64,000 nucleotides of DNA, from NCBI RefSeq assembly GCF_000621845.1, contig NZ_JHXF01000013.1, forward strand, positions 49,830-113,829. The letters are read 5' to 3'. A program made the position numbers and the translations under genes. Every line of letters begins with the position of its first letter. Position 1 is the stretch's first letter. The notes under the pieces are model-generated. The model searched no databases, was not told the DNA's origin, and saw only the letters and a program-made list of their open reading frames with translations. Below are positions 24,592 through 33,262 of this stretch, piece by piece. Origin of the DNA: Ruminococcus flavefaciens MA2007 (GTDB lineage Bacteria; Bacillota; Clostridia; Oscillospirales; Ruminococcaceae).

Positions 24592-25728
24592 TTATTCAGC
24601 AGCTTCGAGGTATTTATTCTCGCCGTCCCACTTAAAGAAGCCTGTATCTACAAGAAGCTGTAAATTATCCTTAGTGATAACATAAGGAACCAGCAGATAA
24701 GACTGTACGTATCTTACGCCGTTATTGTAGGACTCGCTGTCATAATTGACCTTGATATCGCCAAAGCTTGCTGCCAGCTTAGATGTTGGTATCTCTCCGT
24801 CGAGGAGCTGCTTGCACACACCGAAAGCAACGGCTGCTTCGTCGTGAACGTTCTTATAAACTGTCATTGACTGCTTTCCGTCGACGATATTTTTAAGGTT
24901 AGCGATATCGCCGTCCTGACCTGTGATTATAGGAGTATTGCTGCCCTTATAATCAGAAGCCAGAGCATTAGCAACGCCAAGAGCAGTTGAATCGTTAGCA
25001 CAGAGAACTATATCAATAGGAGTATCGCCTGTATAGCTTGAAGCAAGAGTAGCCTTCATATTCTTCTCTGCATTTTCTGTAGTCCAGCCAAGGGTAGCAA
25101 CCTGTTCAAAGGTATTCTTGCCCGACTGGATGTGGAGAGTTCCGTTATCAATGAAAGGCTTCAGAACGTCATAAGCGCCGTTATAGAAGTAACGTGCGTT
25201 ATTATCGCCTTCGTCGCCTGCAACGAACTCGATATTGTACTCTGAAGTAGTGCTCGTAAGGTGGAGCTGATTCTTTACATATTCGCCCTGAAGCTTACCA
25301 ACGGTAAGGTTATCGAAGGAAACATAATATGTAAGAGCGTCGGTGTTCATGATAAGGCGGTCATAAGCGACTACAGGAATATTCTTGTCCTTTGCGCCTG
25401 CAAGAGTATCGGAAAGGGTATTTCCGTCAACTGCGGCGATAAGGAGAAGGTCAACGCCGTCACTGAGCATACCGCCGATATCCTCATTCTGCTTATCAGC
25501 GTTATTCTCCGAGAATCTGAGGTCAACCTTATATCCTGCCTTTTCAAACTGAGACTTCAGTGATTCGCCATCGTTATTCCAGCGCTCAAGCTCCTTGGAA
25601 GGCATTGCAATGCCGATAGTTTTCTTTGTGTTGCTTGTTGTTGTCTGAGAATCGTTTTTCTTTTCGCCGCATGAAGCAACTGAGCAGCAGATAGCCAGTG
25701 CAGCCGCAGCAGCCAATAATTTTTTCAT
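24592..25728 (-). CDS. Sugar ABC transporter substrate-binding lipoprotein (XylF/ChvE-like)
   Basis: The 378-residue protein has a signal peptide with lipobox VASC (Cys20) and a Peripla_BP_4 fold: IGIAMPSKELERWNNDG (first ligand strand), GVDLLLIAAVDGNTL, VVAYDRLIMNTDALTYYVSFDN and ITGQDGDIANLKNIVDG. The YDRLI and GQDGD motifs are hallmarks of xylose-binding XylF and multiple-sugar-binding ChvE proteins. It binds a sugar outside the cell for import or for a sensor. The usual permease and ATPase genes are not beside it; it is monocistronic with its own promoter and terminator. Confidence 0.9.
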   Translation of the reverse strand: MKKLLAAAAALAICCSVASCGEKKNDSQTTTSNTKKTIGIAMPSKELERWNNDGESLKSQFEKAGYKVDLRFSENNADKQNEDIGGMLSDGVDLLLIAAVDGNTLSDTLAGAKDKNIPVVAYDRLIMNTDALTYYVSFDNLTVGKLQGEYVKNQLHLTSTTSEYNIEFVAGDEGDNNARYFYNGAYDVLKPFIDNGTLHIQSGKNTFEQVATLGWTTENAEKNMKATLASSYTGDTPIDIVLCANDSTALGVANALASDYKGSNTPIITGQDGDIANLKNIVDGKQSMTVYKNVHDEAAVAFGVCKQLLDGEIPTSKLAASFGDIKVNYDSESYNNGVRYVQSYLLVPYVITKDNLQLLVDTGFFKWDGENKYLEAAE

Positions 25729-25791
25729 AGAGAAATCCTCCTTAAACTTTAATACCCCTAAAAATCATTTTCACTATGCCTTCTTACATTA

Positions 25792-25820
25792 ATTTTACTA
25801 TATAAAACACAATATGTCAA
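25792..25820 (-). promoter_or_regulatory. Promoter of the sugar-binding protein gene
   Basis: TTGACA, a 17-base spacer and TAAAAT on the minus strand. The rest of the gap to 26074 contains a GC-rich imperfect palindrome near 25944-25985 and no gene. Confidence 0.7.
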
Positions 25821-26014
25821 GTTAAAGACTGATGATTTGTATAAAACATTCAAAACCTTTGCTCATGACTGAGCAAAAACACTGATATATGTTCAAACAG
25901 TTATATTTTACATTTAAGCGCCTATATATATATGCATATGAGCGCCGCTCCGTTTGTATTCGGAGCTTATCGGCGAAGCCGCGGCAAATAAGGTATCAAA
26001 ACGCATTTTTCGCC

Positions 26015-26044
26015 TTGACAAAAGCACTGTATCCGTGATATACT
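26015..26044 (+). promoter_or_regulatory. Promoter of the rhomboid-like gene
   Basis: TTGACA, an 18-base spacer and TATACT, 31 bases before the ATG. Confidence 0.7.
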
Positions 26045-26074
26045 AAAAAAAATCATTGAAACTGAGGAGCTATC

Positions 26075-26737
26075 ATGCTGAATCAATATCTTAATAAAAT
26101 CGAACGAAAATGCAGGAAATTCGCAATATCAAATCTAATGCTCTATATAGTTCTTGGCATGGCTGTTGTGACTATTGCAGACTTTATCCTTGTGACAAAT
26201 CCGAATAACACCGTAAATCTGCTGGAGCTTCTGTCTTTTAACCGATACAAGATACTCCACGGCGAGGTATGGCGAGTGATATCGTTTGTATTCCTGCCGC
26301 CGCCGACTCTGTGGATATTTATCCCCATAATACTTTATTTCTACTGGTTCATGGGTTCGTCGCTGGAATACAAATGGGGCGCGTTAAAGTTCAACATATT
26401 CTATTTTACGGGAATCTTGGGCTGTATCGCCGCAGGCTTCATATTAGGCTATGCCACCAACTATTATCTTGACCTGAGCCTCTTCCTTGCATTCGCAATA
26501 CTCTTCCCTAACGAACAGCTTCTGGCGTTCTTTGTTCTGCCGATAAAGGCAAAATGGCTAGCGCTTGTTGACGGTATCGTGCTGCTGTACGACTTCGTTA
26601 AGGGAAACGGCACTACCAGAATATTTATCATACTCTCGATAATAAACATCATAATATTCTTTGGCAAGGACTTCTTCTCCATGATATACTACATGGTGAG
26701 ACGCTTCAAGTACAGACATATCAAGAAAATAAAGTAA
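26075..26737 (+). CDS. Rhomboid-like membrane protein without visible catalytic residues
   Basis: The 220-residue protein has six hydrophobic segments. The loop HGEVWRVISFVFLPPP between the first two segments resembles the rhomboid/derlin L1 region (GExWRxxS). The serine motif GxSG and catalytic His of rhomboid proteases are not seen: the segment where the Ser would lie reads SLFLAFAILFPNEQ. It is therefore more likely a pseudoprotease-type member. Basic C-terminal tail RRFKYRHIKKIK. Single gene with its own promoter and terminator. Confidence 0.7.
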   Translation: MLNQYLNKIERKCRKFAISNLMLYIVLGMAVVTIADFILVTNPNNTVNLLELLSFNRYKILHGEVWRVISFVFLPPPTLWIFIPIILYFYWFMGSSLEYKWGALKFNIFYFTGILGCIAAGFILGYATNYYLDLSLFLAFAILFPNEQLLAFFVLPIKAKWLALVDGIVLLYDFVKGNGTTRIFIILSIINIIIFFGKDFFSMIYYMVRRFKYRHIKKIK

Positions 26738-26763
26738 AAAAAGCTCCCGGTGGGAGCTTTTTT
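26737..26763 (+). terminator. Terminator of the rhomboid-like gene
   Basis: AAGCTCCC/GGGAGCTT stem with T-run immediately after the stop; A-rich on the other side, so it can also stop the convergent lipoprotein gene. Confidence 0.85.
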
Positions 26764-26764
26764 A

Positions 26765-27466
26765 TTATCTTCTGTTTTCTTCGCCGCCGTTTACACTGAA
26801 TGAGCTTGCCTTCCAGAGACCGTTCTCCTTTACAGCCTTTACGACCATTGTGGAATCAGCTCCGAAATCGTCGAATTTTGCCGTAATAGTGAATGAATCC
26901 TCTGTAACATCGGAAACTACAGGATCGCTGTTGAACGAAAATCCGCAGCCTCTTGCGCCCTGCAAGAACCAAAGTGAACCGTCGCTGTCTGTGAACATTG
27001 CAGGCTCGCCCTCATAAATGCACTTATATCTTGATTCAAGAAGACTTCCGCAAACTGCGTCCGTAACATACTTCTTTACCTCTTCAACGCTGCTGAAGCG
27101 TGAATCTGTTACCTTTGTATATGGGTACTTATTATCAACGTTTAGAACTGCGCTCTCATCTACCTCAACGCTTGAGCCGCCGCCGATGTAGTCAACAGCA
27201 TTAAGGTTGTTGAGCACCTTTGCAGCCTCTGCGATAAGCTCGTCTGAAACTGCCGATGTTTCTGCCTGACTTTCAGGTGCAGCTGTAGTTTCTGCTGCCT
27301 CTTTGCTCTCCTCAGACGCAGCCTCTGTGGGCGCCTCTGTAGTTGAAGCAGCTGTTGTTGTCTCTGTCTTTTTGCTGCTGCCTGTGCCTACGCTGTCGCC
27401 GCATGAAGCAAGGCTGCCGCATATCATTGCAGAAGCTATGATGCACATTATAATTCTTTTTTTCAT
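26765..27466 (-). CDS. Putative lipoprotein
   Basis: The 233-residue protein has signal peptide MKKRIIMCIIASAMICGS and lipobox LASC, then a Thr/Ala/Glu-rich unstructured linker (residues about 30-75) and a C-terminal folded domain of about 150 residues with several aromatic strands (GSLWFLQGARGCGFSF). No known family is recognised. Start at 27466 behind AGAGGT. Likely surface-anchored. Confidence 0.75.
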   Translation of the reverse strand: MKKRIIMCIIASAMICGSLASCGDSVGTGSSKKTETTTAASTTEAPTEAASEESKEAAETTAAPESQAETSAVSDELIAEAAKVLNNLNAVDYIGGGSSVEVDESAVLNVDNKYPYTKVTDSRFSSVEEVKKYVTDAVCGSLLESRYKCIYEGEPAMFTDSDGSLWFLQGARGCGFSFNSDPVVSDVTEDSFTITAKFDDFGADSTMVVKAVKENGLWKASSFSVNGGEENRR

Positions 27467-27607
27467 AATGTTACCTCTTTCTTTCAATAAAAAAGCTTGT
27501 TTATACGAATACAAAATATATGATACACGTTTTTCGCAAAATATTCAAGTCAAATAATTCACAAACTTTATTTATGAGTAAGTGTTTTTTAGTGTAAAAT
27601 AGCCGTG

Positions 27608-27643
27608 AAAAAGCTCTCAGCCCAAATGCGGGCGGAGCTTTTT
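27608..27643. terminator. Hairpin in the gap before the dockerin gene
   Basis: AAAAAGCTC and GAGCTTTTT arms enclose a Cys-Gly-like GC-rich loop; T-run on the plus strand, A-run on the left. No gene in 27515-27780 uses it obviously. Confidence 0.55.
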
Positions 27644-27689
27644 GCATATAGCTTATGCATTGTTTTTATCTGTAATTAACAAAAAACTC

Positions 27690-27718
27690 TTGATTTCACG
27701 GCATTTATATTGTATTAT
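27690..27718 (+). promoter_or_regulatory. Promoter of the dockerin protein gene
   Basis: TTGATT, a 17-base spacer and TATTAT, about 60 bases before the ATG. Confidence 0.65.
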
Positions 27719-27780
27719 AAAAGAAAGATATGAATAAATACAGAAACGGGGAATAAAAAACAAGAAAAGGAGCTGATACT

Positions 27781-30012
27781 ATGAAAAATAAAATTCTGGC
27801 ATTGGCGCTGGCGGCTATGTGCTTCGGAAGCGCGGTATCCGCCAATGTTATGCCTGCAACGGTCATCGCCGCTGACAGCGATACAGAGCAGACCGCAAAG
27901 GCTATGACTCTCGACGATGTAAAGGAGCTCGCAAAAAAGGGCAAGAACTTAACATGGACGGACTTTTCAGGATATGACATAAACTGGCGCAGCACCATAG
28001 CCTTCACCCGATTTGCCAAAATAGATTTTGGAAACGACCTCTTCCTTGTGATATGCGGCGAGCCGGATCTTCGTCCCGATGCGGTATGGCTTTGCTACAA
28101 AGACACCGAGACATACGTCGATGTGAAAACAGGCGATGTCAGTGCATTCATAAGCAAATATGCAAAAACAGACACCGTTACCACAACCACAGCCGCAACA
28201 ACAACGACAACAACTGCAAAAACGACAACTACAACAGCTAAAACAACAACTACAACAGCTAAAACAACAACTACAACAGCAAAAACAACAACTACAACAG
28301 CCAAAACAACAACTACAACAGCCAAAACAACAACTACAACAGCCAAAACAACAACCACAACTGCTAAAACAACAACGACAACTGCCAAAACAACAACGAC
28401 AACAGCCAAAACAACAACCACAGCTGCTAAAACCACAACTGTGACTACAAGTGTTACAACACTTCTTGCCACGGTAAAGGGCGACGCAAACTGTGACGGT
28501 CAGGTCGATATGGCAGACGTTGTTCTCATTATGCAGGCTCTGGCAAATCCCAACAGATATGGCATAAACGGCACTGCATACGTTCACCTTACCCCACAGG
28601 GCAATATAAACGCGGATATGGACGGCTTCGGCATGACTGTGAATGACGCTCTGGCTATCCAGAGAAAGCTTCTCGGACTTGATGACGAAAACGGCTTTGA
28701 CGCTTCTGGTATCGTTACCTTTGAAATGGAACCCACAAAGACAGGCGTCGAGGAGTTCCTTGCAAACAATACCAAAATAGCGAATGACTATAAAGAAGAC
28801 GAGCTTTATAACGTAACTCCGTCTAAAATAACGGAAAAGTTCGGCTTTACAGTATTCAAGTTCACAAAGTCATGCGAAAGCTACGTTGTTTACAAGGACA
28901 AGACATATCTTCTCGAATCAAGCTTCGGCGGTCCGGGAACAATTTCCTTTGCTGTTGCCGACCTCAACAAGGACGGAAACTACGAGCTCTATTTTACATT
29001 CTCATACGGTTCGGGAATGAATCATGCAGAGGTTAGCTGCTTCGACACATCGGAAGATACCGAGTTCTATTTCTGTTCTGATTATTTTAATGATGACATG
29101 ACCTTGGCTGTAGAAAACGGCAAGCTGTGCGTATACAAGGCTGCTTATAAAGATTCAGGCAGCTTTGTACATATCAAAACAGAGCCTAAGGAAAAGATAG
29201 GCGAGATAGTCTACGAATACGGCGTTATCCGCTTCAAGCGCACAGATATCGCAGAAAGCGACGAAACTAAGGTAAAGATCAATACCACTATCCCCGAATA
29301 CGGCTCAGACTATGTTGAAATGAAAGCCGATGAGGCTATGGTGAGCAGCTACGATCAGGCAAGCAGCGCCCTTACCGGAATGGGCGTGTGGTTCAAGTTT
29401 GAGTCGCCAAAGTATCCCGTTACTGTCAGCACTGAAAACGGCAAATTCAGAATATATAACTATCAAGGCGGCGGTTTAGGCTCTATCAACGACGTGGGCA
29501 AGACCTACACTGTGGGCAGGATCGGCAAGGTATGCTTTGCTCCCGAAAATGGAAGACTCTCCGACGACTATAAAGCCGAGGTAAAGATAACAGGCGAGGA
29601 AAACGGCAAGACCGTAGACCTCGGAACTCTGGTCATCACCAAAACCGATAAGAATACCAAGGGAGTTTTATCGGTCACATTCAAAAAGGCTGGCAGCGCT
29701 TCACTGGCAGGAAAGAAGTTTTATTATGAAAAAGAGGGCTTCGGTGGCTACTGCAATATCGAATTCAATGAAGACGGTACATTTTTATATTCTCCGGGAG
29801 TTCTGAGCAGCTATCTCGGCGGAGGAACATGGAAAATATCGGGAGATACTGTTATCCTTACCGAGAAAAACGAGGGCGAAGGAAAAACTATCACCAACCG
29901 CTTTAAAATCGCAGGAAATGACATTGTCTATATAGCAGACGGCTCTGACGGCTTGCGATATATGGAAGTCAAGGACGGCGAGAAATTCAGCATAACGGCA
30001 GCTGACACATAA
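27781..30012 (+). CDS. Secreted dockerin-containing protein with Thr-rich linker
   Basis: The 743-residue protein has signal peptide MKNKILALALAAMCFGSAVSA, a short N-terminal domain (residues 35-128), and a linker of repeated (T)nAK units (about 131-228). A dockerin domain follows at about 233-300 with two calcium loops, GDANCDGQVDMADVV and NADMDGFGMTVNDAL, each followed by a helix. Then come about 440 residues of extracellular beta-rich sequence without a visible catalytic domain; the last part (CNIEFNEDGTFLYSPG...GGTWKISGD) is lipocalin-like in pattern. Dockerins dock enzymes to cohesins of a cellulosome or to surface scaffolds. Here the dockerin is internal, which is unusual. Strong AAGGAG before the ATG. 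Confidence 0.9.
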   Translation: MKNKILALALAAMCFGSAVSANVMPATVIAADSDTEQTAKAMTLDDVKELAKKGKNLTWTDFSGYDINWRSTIAFTRFAKIDFGNDLFLVICGEPDLRPDAVWLCYKDTETYVDVKTGDVSAFISKYAKTDTVTTTTAATTTTTTAKTTTTTAKTTTTTAKTTTTTAKTTTTTAKTTTTTAKTTTTTAKTTTTTAKTTTTTAKTTTTTAKTTTTAAKTTTVTTSVTTLLATVKGDANCDGQVDMADVVLIMQALANPNRYGINGTAYVHLTPQGNINADMDGFGMTVNDALAIQRKLLGLDDENGFDASGIVTFEMEPTKTGVEEFLANNTKIANDYKEDELYNVTPSKITEKFGFTVFKFTKSCESYVVYKDKTYLLESSFGGPGTISFAVADLNKDGNYELYFTFSYGSGMNHAEVSCFDTSEDTEFYFCSDYFNDDMTLAVENGKLCVYKAAYKDSGSFVHIKTEPKEKIGEIVYEYGVIRFKRTDIAESDETKVKINTTIPEYGSDYVEMKADEAMVSSYDQASSALTGMGVWFKFESPKYPVTVSTENGKFRIYNYQGGGLGSINDVGKTYTVGRIGKVCFAPENGRLSDDYKAEVKITGEENGKTVDLGTLVITKTDKNTKGVLSVTFKKAGSASLAGKKFYYEKEGFGGYCNIEFNEDGTFLYSPGVLSSYLGGGTWKISGDTVILTEKNEGEGKTITNRFKIAGNDIVYIADGSDGLRYMEVKDGEKFSITAADT
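28184..28462 (+). repeat. Thr/Ala/Lys codon repeat in the dockerin protein
   Basis: About 12 tandem units of roughly 21 bases encode TTTTTAK. Units differ mainly by synonymous changes (AAA ACA ACA ACT ACA ACA GCT type). It is prone to slippage and so to length variation. Confidence 0.85.
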
Positions 30013-30020
30013 AATCTTGA

Positions 30021-30140
30021 AAAAACAAGACTGTTCTTGTAAAGTACGCTGATTCCGAAAAAACTCGCACACAGCTGGAAAACTTCCTTAAAGAAAAGAA
30101 TATCGACCTTAAATTAGTCGAATTTTTTGCAGTTGAATAA
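30021..30140 (+). pseudogene. Short 3' gene remnant
   Basis: A 39-codon open stretch without start codon directly follows the dockerin gene. It reads VKYADSEKTRTQLENFLKEK then IDLKLVEFFAVE before the stop. It looks like the end of a lost gene; no family recognised. Confidence 0.35.
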
Positions 30141-30147
30141 TAATCGC

Positions 30148-30176
30148 AAAAAGCTCCGCAAACGCGGAGCTTTTTT
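30148..30176 (+). terminator. Terminator after the dockerin region
   Basis: AAAAGCTCCGC/GCGGAGCTTTT with a seven-base T-run. Confidence 0.85.
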
Positions 30177-30177
30177 T

Positions 30178-30310
30178 GTAGGGGCTGATGCCCACATCAG
30201 CCCGTCATATTGATTCGCAACTCACGGGGCGATGTGGGTGACTCCCTGTAGTACAGGGAGATGTCCGCAGGACAGAGGGTACGGGTGCCTGTTAGGCATC
30301 GCCCCCTACA
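30178..30310. repeat. Dispersed palindromic intergenic repeat, long form
   Basis: The element begins TGTAGGGGCTGATGCCCACA and ends GCATCGCCCCCTACA, so its ends are inverted. Its centre has GTGACTCCCTGTAGTACAGG, then GGAGATGTCCGCAGGACAGAGGG, shared with the copy at 44424-44508. It contains no gene. Confidence 0.75.
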
Positions 30311-30322
30311 GGTTAACGGCTA

Positions 30323-30353
30323 AAAAAGGACTTCCCTGCGGAAGTCCCTTTTT
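30323..30353 (-). terminator. Terminator of the trpB-like gene
   Basis: GGGACTTCC/GGAAGTCC stem followed by TTTTTTAG on the minus strand, six bases after the stop. Confidence 0.85.
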
Positions 30354-30358
30354 CAATA

Positions 30359-31741
30359 TCAGCCCTCGATCTTGGGGAGGTTTGCAATTGACTTTGCAAT
30401 TTCCTCGTCAGTCGGGATATAGTCGCTCATCTTGCCGTCGTTGTATGCGCCGTAAGCGTACATATCAAAGTAGCCTGTACCTGTAAGACCAAAGAGGATA
30501 GTCTTCTCCTCGCCTGTCTCCTTGCACTTGAGAGCCTCGTCGATAGCAACGCGAATAGCGTGGCTGCTCTCAGGAGCAGGAAGGATACCCTCAACTCTTG
30601 CGAACATCTCAGCAGCCGCGAATACAGCTGTCTGCTCAACGGAAGTAGCCTCCATGAGTCCCTGATCGTAGAGCTCTGAGAGTGTAGCGCTCATGCCGTG
30701 GTAACGGAGACCGCCTGCGTGGTTTGGTGAAGGCATGAAGCCGCTGCCCAGTGTATACATCTTCTGGAGCGGGCAAACCTTACCTGTGTCGCAGAAGTCG
30801 TAAGCGTATGTACCTCTTGTAAGGCTCGGGCATGAAGCAGGCTCAACAGCGATGAAGCGGTAATCAGCTTCGCCGCGGAGCTTTTCGCCCATGAATGGTG
30901 AGATAAGTCCGCCGAGGTTTGAACCGCCGCCTGCACAGCCGATGATGATATCGGGCTTGATGTTGTACTTGTCCATAGCAGCCTTTGCTTCAAGACCGAT
31001 GATTGACTGGTGGAGGAGTACCTGTGCAAGAACGCTTCCGAGAACGTAACGGTAGCCTTCCTTTGTTGTAGCAGCCTCAACAGCCTCAGAGATAGCGCAG
31101 CCAAGGCTTCCGCCTGTACCGGGGAATTCCTCAAGTATCTTTCTTCCTACCTCAGTTGTGTTTGAAGGAGAAGGAGTTACTTTTGCGCCGTATGTACGCA
31201 TAACCTCGCGGCGGAAAGGCTTCTGCTCGAAGCTTACCTTAACCATGTAAACGTTGCAGTCGAGGTCGAAGTATGAGCAAGCCATTGAAAGAGCTGTACC
31301 CCACTGACCAGCACCTGTCTCTGTAGTAACGCCCTTGAGGCCCTGCTTCTTAGCGTAGTAAGCCTGAGCGATAGCAGAGTTGAGCTTGTGGCTTCCGCTG
31401 GTGTTGTTGCCCTCGAACTTGTAGTAGATCTTAGCAGGTGTGCCAAGCTTCTTCTCAAGGAAGTAAGCTCTTACGAGAGGAGACGGACGGAACATCTTGT
31501 AGAAGTCCTGGATCTCCTGTGGGATATCGATATAAGGTGTATTCTCGTCAAGCTCCTGCTTAGCCAGTTCCTCACAGAAAACGTGGCTGAGGTCCTCTAA
31601 AGTACAGGGCTTGCCTGTAGCAGGATTAAGGAGAGGAGCAGGCTTCTTCTTCATATCAGCGCGTACATTGTACCACTGCTTTGGAAGCTCGTTCTCCTCA
31701 AGATAAATTTTGTAAGGGATCTTTTCATCTGACATTGACAT
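30359..31741 (-). CDS. TrpB-like PLP enzyme (TrpB2 subfamily)
   Basis: The 460-residue protein is a tryptophan synthase beta-type fold-II enzyme. The PLP lysine is Lys119 in NNTSGSHKLNSA, the phosphate-binding loop is CAGGGSNLGG, and the N-terminus carries the extra segment of the longer TrpB2 group (about 450 residues instead of 400 for TrpB1). TrpB makes tryptophan from indole and serine; TrpB2 forms often act without TrpA on free indole. No trpA or other trp gene is adjacent. The start at 31741 follows GGAGA. Control by the tryptophan-type T-box upstream supports a role in tryptophan supply. Confidence 0.93.
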   Translation of the reverse strand: MSMSDEKIPYKIYLEENELPKQWYNVRADMKKKPAPLLNPATGKPCTLEDLSHVFCEELAKQELDENTPYIDIPQEIQDFYKMFRPSPLVRAYFLEKKLGTPAKIYYKFEGNNTSGSHKLNSAIAQAYYAKKQGLKGVTTETGAGQWGTALSMACSYFDLDCNVYMVKVSFEQKPFRREVMRTYGAKVTPSPSNTTEVGRKILEEFPGTGGSLGCAISEAVEAATTKEGYRYVLGSVLAQVLLHQSIIGLEAKAAMDKYNIKPDIIIGCAGGGSNLGGLISPFMGEKLRGEADYRFIAVEPASCPSLTRGTYAYDFCDTGKVCPLQKMYTLGSGFMPSPNHAGGLRYHGMSATLSELYDQGLMEATSVEQTAVFAAAEMFARVEGILPAPESSHAIRVAIDEALKCKETGEEKTILFGLTGTGYFDMYAYGAYNDGKMSDYIPTDEEIAKSIANLPKIEG

Positions 31742-31789
31742 AATAATATCTCCTTTTCTGTAATAATAAAGATTTGTCGGCTTATAACA

Positions 31790-32096
31790 ACGAGATACAA
31801 GGACACAAAAAAGCTTCTGTCCCTGCAAAAATGCTGGGACAGAAGCATAACTACTTCTGCGGTGCCACCCTGCTTGACGCTTTCAGCGTCCTCTCATCAT
31901 GTACACAAATACAAAGGTTTTGATAACGCAGACCTCTGCGTCTTGCCTACACAAGAGTTTCCCCCTATTGAAGTCCCCCTCTTCAGCTCGCCCTCGGAAG
32001 CCCATTCACACCTGTTTCGCATACCTGCTCGCACCAGCCGCAGGCTCTCTGAAATGCTCACACAAGAGCTACTTACACTTCTTCATTGGTTTACTA
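31790..32096 (-). promoter_or_regulatory. T-box leader, tryptophan-type
   Basis: The minus strand carries the T-box sequence AGGGTGGCACCGC (31855-31867) in the antiterminator, a preceding Stem I with AGAGAGCC and GTGCGAGC segments, and a specifier region GAA-TGG-GC where TGG (32004-32002) is the Trp codon. When uncharged tRNA-Trp binds, the downstream terminator is prevented and the trpB-like gene is read. Confidence 0.9.
31805..31850 (-). terminator. T-box-controlled terminator
   Basis: GCTTCTGTCCC and GGGACAGAAGC pair strongly and are followed by TTTTTTG on the minus strand. The 5' arm overlaps sequence that can pair in the antiterminator. Confidence 0.88.
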
Positions 32097-32102
32097 TAGT
32101 AA

Positions 32103-32131
32103 ATTGTAACACAGCAGAGCTATGATGTCAA
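32103..32131 (-). promoter_or_regulatory. Promoter of the T-box/trpB-like transcript
   Basis: TTGACA, a 17-base spacer and TACAAT on the minus strand. The stretch 32132-32334 shows no gene. Confidence 0.8.
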
Positions 32132-32334
32132 GGGGATAGGTCCAAATTCTCCAAAAGCGCCGAATATTTAAGCAATGAGCAGAAAAAAACTGTTGTGAAA
32201 CTTCAAAATATCACGCATTATATAGCCTTTTCAGATAAATATCCATAGAAAACGGTATATCAAATATCAAAAAAGGACTTTTCAACTGCCTGCAAACGTG
32301 CTATAATAGTATAACAGTCCCTGCGGATACGCAG

Positions 32335-33051
32335 TTACTTGATATCGCTTCTGTACTTTGCACGGGTACGCGAGATACTTTCCTCGCTTCGCTTGATAAG
32401 GTTAAGGAGCGATGACGAGTACTGGGCGTAGTCCTTCTGCAAGGTCGCAGTAGTAACATAGAGGGTATCGAAATTATCGACGCAGTCGTTGCCGTCAAGG
32501 GCGATTCCGCTGGACGCGGCTTTGATGTTGGCTTCACTCATGGATACGATAGCATTTGCACTGTCGTTTGCGATCACCTTGGGTATGCGGAAGAGCTTCT
32601 GGTCGTTATGTGGATTCGCATTGTAAACGATACGGAAGAGCTTATAAACAGACAGCATGAGGTACGATGATACCTCCTTGATGAGGGTAATGCTGTTTGC
32701 CTTCTGCGCAAGGCTGAAAAGCAGACTGATAGAGTTGTTGATGATACGTCTGTTGAAGTTGATGATCTCGGGAGAAGGCATCTTCATGCTGTTGTTTCCG
32801 TCGTCATCAGGGATATCCTCGATAGTGATAGTCTTGCCCTCTGGCTCGGGAGTTCTTCCAAGGAGATAGTCACAGGAAACATTATAGTAATCAGCGATCT
32901 TAACAAGGAAATTCAGACCACATTCTCTGATACCCTTTTCATAGTGAGAGAGCAGTGCCTGAGATATGCCCAGATCTGTAGCAGCCTGCTTCTGACTGAT
33001 GTGTCTTTCCTTACGCTGCAGTGTTATTATTCTTGCGAAATCCGAGTTCAT
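32335..33051 (-). CDS. XRE-family transcriptional regulator
   Basis: In this 238-residue protein, residues 6-65 form a Cro/CI-type helix-turn-helix (ISQKQAATDLGISQALLSHYEKGIRE) followed by YYNVSCDYLLGRTPEP, the common end of this domain in Clostridia. The remaining 160 residues are helical and match no domain I know. Target genes are unknown; the divergent phosphatase gene is 211 bases away. Confidence 0.85.
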   Translation of the reverse strand: MNSDFARIITLQRKERHISQKQAATDLGISQALLSHYEKGIRECGLNFLVKIADYYNVSCDYLLGRTPEPEGKTITIEDIPDDDGNNSMKMPSPEIINFNRRIINNSISLLFSLAQKANSITLIKEVSSYLMLSVYKLFRIVYNANPHNDQKLFRIPKVIANDSANAIVSMSEANIKAASSGIALDGNDCVDNFDTLYVTTATLQKDYAQYSSSLLNLIKRSEESISRTRAKYRSDIK

Positions 33052-33262
33052 TGAAATTCCTCCTAAAAGATTATTTTAAAATCTGTTACTATTATTATAA
33101 TACAAAATGTATAATTTGTAAATACACAAAAACGTGAAACTATTTGTGGAAATTTGTAGTATTTTTCGTGAATTTTACTAACAGTTAAAAAAACGAGCAG
33201 TATTTTTGTGCATATTATCCTATCGGTATGATTGCCGATATATTCAACGCAAAGGAGAAGTC

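Noticed and set aside
28184..28462. CRISPR-like regular repeats
   Set aside because: The 21-bp periodicity has no distinct spacers and encodes the TTTTTAK linker; no cas genes are present in the window.
28095..28587. Open frames on the minus strand and in other phases across the Thr-rich linker (Val- or Cys-rich)
   Set aside because: They are produced by the codon repeat of the dockerin protein; no ribosome site and no domain.
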